Part shown: one piece after another, positions 8,100 through 19,399 of the stretch
Layout of the letters: the number at the start of each line of letters is the position of its first letter
Position numbering within the stretch: the stretch's first letter is position 1
Assembly: GCA_033557685.1 (NCBI GenBank)
Contig: JAWQRN010000604.1
Coordinates: 1-27,934, forward strand
DNA: 27,934 nt
Direction: 5' to 3'
Origin: Sperchopsis tessellata
Lineage: Eukaryota; Arthropoda; Insecta; Coleoptera; Hydrophilidae
Position numbers and translations under genes: made by a program
The notes under the pieces: model-generated
Told to the model about the DNA's origin: nothing
What the model saw: only the letters and a program-made list of their open reading frames with translations
Databases searched by the model: none

Positions 8100-11000
8100 A
8101 GGCTAGGAGAAGCGTAATATTTGTCATTCTAAGTTTTTAATAAACTAAACGTTGGACAGGTTTTATTATTATCATTAATACACAAATTTTAAAAGTTAAG
8201 CTAGTATAAAAAAATTAAAATTTTAAAACAATGTTCATTCTAGACAAAAAAATGTTAAAATTGGTGTCCGAAAAATACTACTGCCAGCTGATTATATCCT
8301 AAATTTAGATCTCGAAATGAAAGCTTAAAGCTTCTTTATGCTATCTTAATAGCTCAAATAGCTTAGGAGCTAGAGACACCACAAACAGACAGAAGTACTA
8401 CATCTGGTTGATCGAATGTCTCTAAATTTCACTAATTGTTGTTAAAAGCTTTGGTCAAACTGCATAAATGCTTAATTTTCGACTTCATAGCTCAAACGGT
8501 TTTTACGACGAGTATCCAGATAGGTTTATCTTTAAAGTGGAATTATTCTGGGAACTTGTTTGCATGGTGATACCTAGATAAACTAGTTCCTTCTACATTG
8601 TTTATTCATTGACATATTACTCACTAAATAATATATAATAAAAAAGGTATTAATGATATTAATACAGTAATCGTTAAGACGTATTATTGGTAGAATATAA
8701 CTCGCACTGTTCTGAAAAATTGCTCATAATATTCGCAAAAAGTCAATGTGTGGGTGGGAATATTTTGTTTACATAAAATTAGATCTTTGTAATTGATAGA
8801 AATTCCAAAGCCGCCAACAATAGGATTTGGTACAAACGCAAGTTGTTCATATCATCGATAATTTCTCAGAAAATATGGCAGCTAAATATTTGTGCATGTA
8901 CTAAAATAAACAAAAGACAAAATTTAGTTGCGATGCCATAAAAAATGTAAATTAGTGGTAAGCGTTATTTTTTTTATAGATATAGATTATTATAATCTCT
9001 TTAAAAAACTTTCTATTAAAATTAGCCTAGTAAAAATTCAATAAATTGGAAATTTGCAAAGATGCAAATTCCTTTGATACGATTTAAACACATGCAAACT
9101 TAAAACATGCACTCAGCCAATTAAGGGTAATAAGCTGGCTCATGAAATTTCGAACAAAAGTACCATTTCCATAATGAAGGCTTCCAGAAAAATATATGGC
9201 TTTCGTGATGCGAATTTTTAGGTGCATTTTATGGATGTTAGCCGCCTCGTCAACCGTGCCGTCCACCCAGACGCAAGGAGAGTTCCTTATAGACAATTTG
9301 TGTCAAGATGCAAATTTTGATTGGTGTTTCCTGTTGTACTGACGCTTTACGTAGGCACATAATTTGCTTCAATTAGTTGTTTCCATTGTTTTTACAGCAG
9401 TGTGTTGTATTGTTCAAAACCTAGTTTGCATAATAAAGCAGCTCTTTTATTTTTCAGTAATTTACGCTCCATACATGCGCGGACCGTCATAATGCAAACG
9501 TGGAATTAGGCTAGATTTTTTTCTTGTGCTGCGCTCTTGTAATATTTGTTCGTGATTCAAAACGAATTTGTCTTGCCATGCCATTAATTAACCCCTGCCG
9601 CAACTATAGAAGAAATCCGTGACAGAGTTTCAATTAGCTCAGATCTTTATTTTTACAGTCCAAAAAAGATCAATGGATTATTCTGTTCCTTTTGTCAATA
9701 TGTTCTTTTTGATTGAGAGTTTTTCAACGGGAAAATTACTAATTTGCGTTATAATTTGATTATATACATGTTCAACTTATTCGATACGAATAATGAAAAG
9801 TAATTTTTTAAAATTCAAGGGACTTTGACAAAGCTTTCATGCGACCTATTTAGTATAAATGAATCTTTATGTCGTAAGTATATTACAATTTGGTATCCAG
9901 TTAGCCATTTACAAATATTATTTGAGTTATAACTACGTCTAGCTAATAATTTAAATACTAATGAGATATTAATTTATGTCGGAATATTTCCTGGTCCCCT
10001 GAAAATAGTTTTAAAATCACTAACATTTTGAACTGAAGTACAACTTGTTATGAAATAATATTGGTGTTTGTAAAATAATGTTTTTTTTATGAAGTTACCT
10101 TAAAAGTCCTTTAAAATCTTGTTGGAGCATAAAATGGAACACATATTATCGAAAGATGGCTCTTTGAACTTGCAAGGTAGACTGGATTCGTTTCTCAGCG
10201 TAAGCAGATAATTCTCTATTTCTTAGTAGTGACATTAAATTAAGTTTCACTTGTTTTAATTTATGTAACTTGTTCGCTAAAATTACAACTACTAGTCATT
10301 ATGACAATAATTAATGATAAACTTATTGTTTTTGTAAATAAAGTAAAAGCAACTTGTTAACTCAGTAGGTGGTTTATATCTGTGTAAAATCTTCTTCACA
10401 TACAGGAAGATGATGACAATGCATAATACGTATAATTAAAATACGCTAGTAAAAGGCAGGCTTTTAAGATTTTATTTACTATTATAATTTGCAGAGTAGT
10501 TAGTTTCATGTATGCAAAATATAATATTATTAATACATCTATTATTTTAAACGAAAAGCTTACACCGAAAACAGCAATTTTCCAGGCAGTTTGGTTTATA
10601 TCTGCAATTTCCTGCATTATCCTCATTTGTACGATATTTTTGTTTATAACGAAAATAATACAAAGAAAAACAAATAACATACGAAAGAACATTATAAATG
10701 TAAACGTAATTTTATAATCAGACATGCAAAACGCGTTTCCGCTTAAAATAGCACGGCATAAAATAAAGTAATTAAAATCCTGTAATTACTGTTTTACTAA
10801 TTTCAGGGCATTAATTTCATTTTGTAAAAGTCCACATTTAATAAAACTCATTTCAAATTTTTGTTTTTAATTAGAAATTTACGAAGATAACAACATTTAT
10901 GTACGTATATTCTGAAATATTTAAAATAGCTATATTTACAATTTACAAAATTAAATAACAATGAAATTCATTAATTTGGTGGATGCGCGAAACACTTGTT

Positions 11001-13740
11001 GGTTTTCAACTTTGTAACAATAACTTTTACGTTCATAATAGTACTTCAATAACCTAAATAGAAATTCTATTCTACGAAGGATCACTCGCTTCAAGCGGCA
11101 GACTAAAATGGTGCGATCTACTAGTGAAAATTCAGAATAGAGCTCATAAAGAAAAGTTGTGTTTGTAATAAATCTCAGATACGTACGTGGAGTGCGGAAG
11201 AGATGGTGATAAATAAAACAGGACAAGTTTTAAACGTCTACTGAATCAGACACACACCCATAACAGCATTTAATTCGTCAAAACCGATACATAAATAGAA
11301 AACAAAGTTATTGGTAAGTAACAGAATAACAATATGACAAGCACTAATTTTACGGTCAACACATTGACAAACTTTCTAATTTTCAGATGAATGACTCTGT
11401 GTGTTAAAAACAATCAAGGGATACAATAGAATTACTAACGCTTAGCATGGAAGATAATATGGATGGTAAGGTGATAATCGTAATACGCATGTTCATTTGC
11501 ATCGGCCCGCTTTGCAATTCCAGAACCAATTTTTGATCAAAAAATGGAATTAAAATGAAACCTGTGATCACAAAGACGGACGTTTTGCATGGTTTACAAG
11601 AAGTTACCAGATATTAACGATCAAATATGATTTATAAGAATTTAGGGCGAACATTTCAAATAAATTATGTACTGAAATATTTGGTGGTTTATAAAGAATA
11701 CGGACGAAATAAAATGGACATCGAGAATAAATTAATAATTGACATGAAACAATTCTAACAAAGCTTTACCATCAACTTCAGGTAACTCCAATATTAACGT
11801 TCCAACACCTGATCGACATGTATTTTCCATGTTTCTCCTTGTTTATTCTGGATCTAGGAGCTGACACATTTGCATGGACATTGTAGATGGCCAAAGCGAT
11901 ATGTTTGCTATGCCGGATCTAAAAGTTTCAAAGAGATATACCTAACTTATGCCCATACTTCGGCCATCTTAGTAATCAATGGCCTTCGTTAGCGCTGATC
12001 TATATTAGTAGATTAAAGTATGTTTTACGTAGACCTAGACTATCAAGGAGTGAACACTAGGAGCCTATGCGCCCACCATGCTATCATTGCTAGTAGCAAA
12101 AGTCTCACCCTCCCAGGTCTATCCACCAAACCAATCACAGTTTAAAGTTATCTGAAGTCGTCAGTTTTGCGTTAAAATTAATAAAATAAAAGATAATCAA
12201 CACATAAGTGTGAGATAAGGTAATAACGGAATACTATCATAAAAATGAAATAGAACTCTTATGTTAATCATGTAGCGAAATTAAGAAATAGTTTTTGGAA
12301 AAAAATTTTTGTTGTAGAATAATGAATAACAAGTAGTTCTGCGAAAGAGCAACGGCGTGTTTAGGATGTAAAATTCAACTAGGTTCGTACTAGGGTAGTG
12401 GAATTTCGTACCGCGGAATATCTCTGTCACAGATATTATTATATCAAAATTAATTAGAAATGTTCTACCTGCTAATACTAATCCTGTAAGAAAACTATGT
12501 AAATAACTTAATAGATATATTGAAGCTAAAAATATAATGTTTCAAATAGGTAATAATATAAGTTATTTATTAGTAAAAATATAATTAATAATTGTAATTT
12601 ATAGTTAGGTACATTTTGTTTTCATAACATATGACAGAACATATGTTTTAGGTTTAAATATTTTTTAAGATTAATATCCAGGCATGTGTTATGTATTTCA
12701 ATAGATATCGATTTTCAATTTTCATTTTGTAAAATAAGAATTGAACGTAACGTTAATAATTCAGGGAATTCCTTATCAGTTGCAGGTGAAAATAATTCGG
12801 TGTGGGATTCTATATTTAATCTTATCTTTAACAATTCAATTTTGCGGTCGTAATTGGCAGTAAGAATTCTACTTTTTTATGGTAGGTGTGAAATTCCAAC
12901 TTATGACATTCTACCGAGCCCGTGATTTTTGACCTGTAAAGAGGCTACGTCCTTAATATTTCGGAATGTGCATCTTAGGACACAATACAGATACCAAATC
13001 GGGTACGTCATATATTTTTAATCAGTGAAATAAACATATGAAATACTCCGTTTAAAGTAACTGAGAAGAAAATATAAACATTAGATTAAGAAAATATATC
13101 TATGTTTAGGAAATATGGTTCCAATTAATTTGTACAGTCTCGAGAAAATATACTAATAGTAATAAACTAATAAAACAATTGCACATTACAAAAATGCTTA
13201 AAGAAAATCTCATGTAATTTATTTTGATATATATTCTTCCCACTGTTAGGGAATCAATTTGAACTTGTTGCCGACATATGCCACAAAATAGTGGTAACAG
13301 ATCCTGTAAGCTCTTAGAATCCTTAAGAAGATTATAACGATACTTCAATATTTGGTAGTAACTACTTTTTTCATGATTCTTTTTATGAAAATAATAGTCT
13401 CAACAGCTATGGGTTGATTACTATGAAGACTGTTCTTCTTCTATGGTATATTGCTAGGTGATTCATTGGAAATAAAGACAATGTAAATGATTCTTCAAGA
13501 AGAAAATTGTATTATATGAGTAGAGAACCAATAGATTATATTGTGTTTTCACATTAATAAATAACAAATTTGTAGATTTGAGGAGAAAATTTACATATGA
13601 TTACTACATTAATAAGGATATAAAGAGGTGAGTAAATGCATATTGAAATGTTTTTAGAGTACTGAACATAATGGTATGTAGCGTGGAGTGGACGAAAGAA
13701 TCAGTGTATGTAAGTTTTTACAACCAAAGGCAAATCACCA
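8100..13740. other. long AT-rich stretch, no gene recognised
   Basis: No protein domain, RNA gene or clear repeat was found over about 5.6 kb. Short open frames occur, for example 109 codons on - at 10396-10725 overlapping 69 codons on + at 10508-10717, both hydrophobic. That is expected from A/T-rich codons. Patches of slightly higher GC near 9200-9350, 9430-9610 and 12050-12130 may be old element scraps, but I cannot name them. Confidence 0.55.
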
Positions 13741-13745
13741 AGATA

Positions 13746-13839
13746 TTCTGCTGTACGAAATGAGGATGATTCTTAAGGTAATATAACACTGGTCTAGTCA
13801 GTACAACCTATCCTGTCAACTTTAAAAGCTACCTATTAC
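13746..13839 (+). repeat. 94-bp dispersed repeat, left copy
   Basis: This segment matches 15877-15970 in the same orientation. Shared blocks include TTCTG at the start, GAGGATG, ATAACACTGGT, TAGT AGTACA, CTGTC-like sequence and AAAAGCT. Homology fades after about 13840. The two copies bracket the decayed integrase at 14620-15765. Confidence 0.75.
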
Positions 13840-14334
13840 ACTTGAGTAGCCCATGTTTAATTCACTGACTCCTCTTCAGGACACCGAATCGGGCATATAG
13901 CTAACTAATAGATGCTCCTCCCTCCACTTATATAATCTTTGGATGGACTGGAAATATGATCATTTAAAATGGCCTAGACGTACAGATCATTTATTTATAA
14001 ACTAAAGAAAGCTCTGAAATTTAATTGGTTCTTAGTTCTAATTACATTCACAAAATATGTTTCTTATACCCTCTTGTGAAATTGTCAATAGTTTTGTTCT
14101 TCTTGGAAATACTTGCGTGTATACAACAGTTGATGTTTTGGAATAGTCAAGATATTGAGCGTATATCAATGCAGAAAAAGCATATGATTGGTAGGTATAA
14201 GAGACATAGTAAGCTTAAGTAGTATTTGTGTTTGTTTATCGCTGCAATGATATCCAGGGTGCTTAGCTACCTCACGCACGCGTGCTAAGTATAGACTGCT
14301 ATTTAGCTCTCAGAAGTGCTAGTAATAGATTAGT

Positions 14335-14500
14335 CTGCACTTAAAACTTTTAAGAAAGCTACATGGCAGTTAACACCTAGCACTTTGAAGAGCTGCATGC
14401 CTTGATAATGTACCCTGTAACGGAGGACGAACATTCGGCACAAAGAAAATACGTACTGTTATCTTTCGGAAAACCTGAAGATATCTACTGCGGCTGTATA
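14335..14500 (+). repeat. dispersed hammerhead-like repeat module, copy 2
   Basis: The order matches copy 1 at 5959-6160: a first unit ending AAGCTACATGGCAGTTAA (about 14356-14373), a second unit CTAGCACTTTGAAGAGCTGC (from 14377), then CTTGATAATG (14401-14410) and a hairpin with loop TAA and closing arm CGGAGGAC. The two units are only a few bases apart here, against about 50 in copy 1, so one copy has gained or lost sequence. The GAAAC after the stem is reduced to GAAC, so a ribozyme would be dead. Confidence 0.65.
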
Positions 14501-14619
14501 AATCTACCTACATAATTAATAACGGATATGGATATCCTAGACAAAATGAGAAAGAGATCTAACGCATAATTAATAAACTAAATGGAAACAAATCTAAAAA
14601 TAGTGGATTAAAGACAAAA

Positions 14620-15765
14620 TAAAAATTTGTACAACTGAGCAATGTAATATCGGAAATAAAAAAAAATAAAGTCACTGGTAAAACGGTATGATATAACAAA
14701 AGGAGTTGATTATGAAAAGCAAATTACCCTGTTTATGAAACCAAATAGAATATACGATGTTATATTTGAATTTGTGCACTAAAGCTTATGTGAACCATGT
14801 CAATACAATGAAAAGTTACTAAGAAAGGCATAATTGTTAAACTAATGTTATTTAATGAAAATAATAGTAGGTGTGAAGTTGATCTTATTGACATGTAAAG
14901 TTAGCAAGGGAAGGAGATCAAATGTATTATTTTATACCAAGATCATTCGACAAAATTTGTACCATTGCGTCCCCTAAATGTAAGTGGACTTTGCCTATAT
15001 TTTATTGGATAAATTTAACATTTATGGAGTTTCTTGTATTCTCCAAAACGATAATGGACAAAAATTCTAGACTCATTGAATACTTATGTTACCATGTTCT
15101 GAGAAACTAAAAATTCTCCATGGGAAACCTCAGTAGATAGAGCCATATTTCAGTTGCACGTGCAAACCAGGACATAGAGGATATGTCATATACCTGGTTA
15201 GAAAGCTATCACTAGCTATGGAGTGGAGTTTTGTTCATTTTATGAAGATCTGAGCGAAGGAATTAAATTTAGTCCCTATGAAGCATGTTTGGTTGATCGA
15301 TTAAGGTATTCCTCAAAATTTCATGAATTTTTCAAGAAGCTATTAGAAATTTGAAAGCAGAAGAGGGTGGTTGAAAAGGTTATGAAGAAATAACTTATGT
15401 TCAGGTACTAACAGAAATTGTATCTGGTGTTGATGATTCTGATATTGCCATGGAAAATAATCTGGACAATAGTGACAAAGAGGGGCAAGAAAATAAAGAA
15501 AATACAGATATACAATTATGTAGTGTTACTGTGGATAAAAAAGAACGAATATTGCACTAAAAATTGCTAAAATGAAGAATATTTTCAAATAAGAAAAACA
15601 TTGAGATATGTTGAGGCAGTTCCAGGTATTGAATTATCATTGCGGGAGTGAGCTAAAAGGTTTTCTCAATTAGGCGGACAAGGTTACAAAAGAAACCTTT
15701 GTAAAGGCAAATGCACGTCCAATAAATATAGTAAAAGTAGTAAATTGTTAATTAAAAGTAAATTA
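14620..15765 (+). pseudogene. decayed KRBA2/Ginger-like integrase with Cys-rich tail
   Basis: Fragments in three frames line up with the integrase ORFs that are often annotated KRAB-A domain-containing protein 2-like in insects. CEPCQY (about 14789-14807) is the zinc-knuckle end. FNENNSRCEVDLIDM follows, with the first catalytic Asp at 14881-14883. ILQNDNGQKF has the second Asp at 15050-15052. SVARANQDIEDMSYTWLES (from 15150) is where the family has SVERAN, so the catalytic Glu is Ala (GCA at 15156-15158). EGIKFSPYEA lies near 15256-15285. A C-terminal block VEAVPGIELSLRE (15611-15649) leads to LGGQGYKR..LCKGKCTSNK (15670-15729), a Cys-rich tail whose later Cys residues are lost. The second Asp to the Glu site is about 35 residues apart, as in DD35E enzymes. 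The protein would cut and join element ends to host DNA. Stops and shifts make it inactive. Assignment to Ginger rather than another integrase-derived group is from recall. Confidence 0.82.
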
Positions 15766-15876
15766 ATAATTAAAATCAAAACAGACTTCATACACGAAGC
15801 TGCTTTAGAACTGGAAGAAAGTAAGTTTCTTCCTCTATTTGCCGAAATCAATGTGGCAAAAGAGATTCTCTTACAA

Positions 15877-15970
15877 TTCTGTTTTATGTAACGAGGATGC
15901 TTTTTACAGAAACATAACACTGGTTTAGTTAGTACAGACTGTCTGGCAACTTCAAAAGCTTTCCGTTACC
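15877..15970 (+). repeat. 94-bp dispersed repeat, right copy
   Basis: This is the direct copy of 13746-13839, sharing ATAACACTGGT, TTAGT-AGTACA, CAACTT-AAAAGCT and a TTACC end. It lies about 110 bases after the integrase Cys-rich tail. It may be a SINE or MITE family that inserted twice, or sequence tied to the ends of the integrase element. Confidence 0.75.
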
Positions 15971-16795
15971 TAGGAGACGGAGTTAAAAAATCAATATGGC
16001 ATTAATTTAGCAAGTAATCATATTAAAAATAAAATTAATCGCTGCGCACGGCTTTTTCCTCGTCTATTTATTGCACAAAAACTCGAACCAGCCATACAAT
16101 AACCAATCAATAAACAACCATCCAGTTTCTTGCAGCAGGCAATTGTTACATAAATACATACAACTTTCTAAGCTATTAATATCCTTCGGTACAAACAGGT
16201 TCTTTTCTACTCTTCATAATACCACACTAAACTGTCTTTAAAGTGGATTAGTTTTGCTATTGATTATATTTTAAGCTGAACACATTTTTAAAAAATCGTG
16301 TGTTAATAGTAACTCAATTTGTAGTTGCGTTATTGTTTTTCATTATTACATTATTTTAATTTTAAGTAAGTACATATGAGTTACTAGAAAATGTACTGCG
16401 ATAATAATATTGAGCGTTATCCATTAAAGTACAATATATAGTCTCATGTATATAACTGGAAACCATTAAAAGAGTAACCATGGTTTTTACCGTGTCAGTT
16501 AAAGATCTCATTACTTGCATTGCAATTTGATGAGTTTGTGGTTTGTATTCAGTGGTATAAATAATGGGGGCCTCTTGTGTGTTACACGAAACAATCCAGA
16601 ACCGATGAGTAAACATTTCATTTGATATTGTTCTATACACCTAAAAATTTCTTTTCGGGATATACATTAGACATATTAATGTAATTTTTTCTAGACCACC
16701 TCACGAAACTAACTCTTTCAATTGAATGCAACTATGTTAAAGTATATACAATGTACCCTTGTTAAAAAATGAGTACGTATAATATCCATTCTAAC

Positions 16796-16955
16796 TAGTG
16801 CTACTAAAGATAATCGACTACCGATTTTTATATTGCCTAATAATCGATCAATAGAAAGAACTAGACTAGACTTATCAATTTCGACTAATCGTTTTCGATT
16901 AGTCGTCGGTCAACTAATCGATTTCGACTAGTTTCTGGTCGACTAATCGATAAGT
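16796..16955 (+). mobile_element. hAT-like transposon end with TCGATTA palindromes, copy 1
   Basis: The segment starts TAGTGCTACTAAAG, near the CAGTGCTG-type ends of many hAT elements. It then carries at least six TAATCGA/TCGACTA motifs in both directions, including a perfect 10-bp hairpin CGACTAATCG-TTTT-CGATTAGTCG (16882-16905) and GTCGACTAATCGAT (16938-16951). Such clustered subterminal motifs bind hAT transposases in studied elements. No transposase and no opposite end are visible. The similar segment at 27481-27715 has the same orientation, so they are not two ends of one element. Confidence 0.55.
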
Positions 16956-17159
16956 TAATGGTTCTATGTTAAACAAATTTCTGGGAACAAACTGGTCTCG
17001 AATATTCACGAATTTGGAAGATAGTAGTAGCACGAATAAATAGAGTGATAAGGAATATTGAAAATGAAAAGCTATTAGGAAAAATAGTACTGCTGTGTTA
17101 AAACGTGTTTGTGTGGTTTTTATCCACCTCTCTTCACTGAGTGTGAGCGAGAGAGCTAG

Positions 17160-17740
17160 CAACATCTAAGAAATATATCAAGTTCATCTCTACGAGTAAG
17201 CCCACAAAAAGTCCAAGAAGTCGAACAGGATTCAAAGCCAACTTCTGATCATGGCAAGGAAGGCCATTAATACGTATATGAATATGTGCTGTTTTCAGAT
17301 ATTGATGGGAGTTATAGCGATACTCAAGCAACAATTTACATATCAAAAGGTCAATCAGTCTCCTTCCACGACTGAGTAAGGTCCTAAGGTTTAAGAGCAC
17401 AATGGCCCTTGTCCAAAGCAATATTATTCTTACAGATGAGCAGTTTGAATTCAGATCCAGGAGGGCAATGCATACCTCAGCCCAGTTCAAGCACTACCCA
17501 GGAATGGTAACTTTTGGACATTGTACCTTATTGAACCAACGGATCATATTCCAATTAATAGGTAGAAACTTTCCACCATATATTATATAAATTATTTCTA
17601 ACTATCTCTACTAAGAAGAAAACTTTTTAGTGAAAGATTTATCGCTACAGGTGTGCCCTAGGGTTCAACATTGGACCTTATTTACATATAAAAAGAGACA
17701 TTGCCAAGAACTGCACTTGTTCTTTCTGCATACATGTAAA
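17160..17740 (+). pseudogene. Jockey-like LINE reverse transcriptase fragment
   Basis: One frame gives RSISLLPRLSKVLR (17348-17389), matching the RPISLLP block, and runs on without a stop to IILTDEQFEFRSRR (17423-17464), matching the DEQFGFR block. Before it, in another frame, KKSNRIQSQLLIMARKAI (about 17206-17260) fits the segment that precedes RPISLLP. After a shift, GVP*GSTL (17650-17673) matches GVPQGS, with the Gln codon turned into TAG (17659-17661). LPRTALVLSAYM follows where LALFADDT is expected, so the catalytic Asp pair is gone. The ORF ends and the endonuclease are absent. The family is inferred from the spacing and wording of these blocks. Confidence 0.75.
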
Positions 17741-18092
17741 TCCATTGTTCATCCATAAGGAACTGGCTCATCTACAGAAGAACGCAGAGACATCTGCACC
17801 ATGTGGAAGAGTTCTATAAGACCTTGCAAATATTAAATTCGGCAGAACCAACGATGGAAAATCAGTTATAAAAATAATTTCTTTATGTGTTTATTGTAAC
17901 ACTTTACGGCAACTCCACTTCAAGGTTTAAATGGAGGACCGCATTGCCAGTATTTCGCAAAAGATTGCTGATGAGCTATAAGAACAAACACAAGACATAA
18001 CAATTCCTTACTATGCCTTAGGGCTGCCAAAATGCGGGGCTACATTTACGATAGCGGGACAAGGAGATGTAGAGAATGTTTATTAATGCACC

Positions 18093-18150
18093 ATGGTGGA
18101 AGAGATCAAACGAAGAATCGGCCAATACCACAATTCGGACTTCATCTAAA
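18093..18150 (+). pseudogene. possible LINE thumb fragment (EIKRRIG)
   Basis: MVEEIKRRIGQYHNSDFI ends at a TAA. EIKRRIG is a recurrent sequence in the region after the palm in several LINE families. No neighbouring block of the same ORF is convincing, so this may be chance. Confidence 0.25.
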
Positions 18151-18249
18151 GATAAGAGTGTGCTTTCAGAACTGATAGTTGAGTCATTCAAACGACTATA
18201 ACACAGAAGGACGTACTTAGTTGTCGAGCAAATATAATCACATTGATGA

Positions 18250-19300
18250 TCACAGCTATATATTCATTAGGATTTCTGCACATATAAACTTACCATTATA
18301 TTAATCAGTTTGCGCACATTTACTGCCGTTAAAAAGGATATACCTAGCTGCCCAGTAAAGATCGTAGTTGCATAATATATTACCTACAGCTTTTTTTAGT
18401 TTTTATTTGTAATAAAAATTGAGCAGCATGCTTCATCTTAGTGACTTAAAATATAGTTACAGTTACTGAGACACAAGTATTTGTTGAAATAAATACACCC
18501 AGCTGGTAGTCTAACAATAATGTAAAACCAATATATCATTAGTGTTAATAAATAGAGATTACACACGTCAATTGAGTAAACTTTAGTTGAATATTCCGTT
18601 AAAAGATCTCCATTAGCTATAAGACATCAAAAATATAACGATGTCAAACTTACAGCGTACATTTTTGTAGTTTCAACAGAGGTACCATACACTTTAGATC
18701 ATTTACGATATCATTTCTATTATGTTTCCCAATTGCAATTTTCTATTTAATTCTCCAAATACACCAATAACTTAAAGGAGTTTTTGACATAGCTTACAGA
18801 CATTATACCGAATGCATTGTGAACCAACTGATATTGTCCGAAATAATGTTCTTTTAAGTTAGCTTCTGTTAATTACTGAATTTCACAAGAGCCGTACCAC
18901 TTAAATATCGAGCTTTATGGAATATTTAAAAATAAACTTGAAAACAAAATATATTCAATATGATATAATTAAACAGCCTTCAAATTATAAATAATTGCAT
19001 CAAACTACTAGTTTTATGTTCTTCATAGTATTACATTTTCTTATCTTGTAAATTTATAAATATTCTTCCGTTCGTAAATGGGTTATTTTTATCTTTCCAT
19101 AAGGGAGCAAAAACTGTCTTTTAATGAAAAATGGTATATTCAGAAGGCTGAAATCATGCTTGAAGAATTCTAATTACATGATTCTCCTACTTTGAGCGGG
19201 GAGGGAGGTCTGAGTAAAAACTCAACTCAGAGCAGTAATAAACGTTACAAAACTAGCAAAACAGTCTCCTGTATCGATTACATAACTACAAGTCGTGTGG
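18250..19300. other. AT-rich stretch, nothing recognised
   Basis: No coding motif, RNA gene or clear repeat was seen. Confidence 0.55.
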
Positions 19301-19304
19301 AATG

Positions 19305-19390
19305 TTATAGGGGGGCAGGCAAGGGATGGGGCGGTGGTGTTGAGGGCGGGGTAGGCATCCCACACCCTCGGGCCCCGCGCCCTCAAACAA
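19305..19390. other. GC-rich island in AT-rich sequence
   Basis: A G-rich half (GGGGGGCAGGC... to GGGCGGGG) changes at about 19355 into a C-rich half ending CCCCGCGCCC. GGGCGGGGTAGG and CCCTCGGGCCCCGCGCCC are partly complementary, so the strand could fold. The 82-codon + frame across it (19192-19440) has a low-complexity Gly/Pro product and no domain. It may be part of an inserted element; I cannot name it. Confidence 0.6.
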
Positions 19391-19399
19391 ACCCAACAA

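Noticed and set aside
10396..10725. Hydrophobic 109-codon frame on minus overlapping a 69-codon frame on plus
   Set aside because: A/T-rich codons give Ile, Phe, Leu and Tyr by default. Both strands look membrane-like, so this is a composition effect, not evidence for a receptor exon.
16801..16955. CRISPR-like array
   Set aside because: The repeated TCGATTA motifs are short, occur in both directions and have irregular spacing. The setting is eukaryotic transposon DNA.
17134..17490. 118-codon open frame on the minus strand
   Set aside because: It is antisense to the Jockey-like reverse transcriptase blocks read on +.
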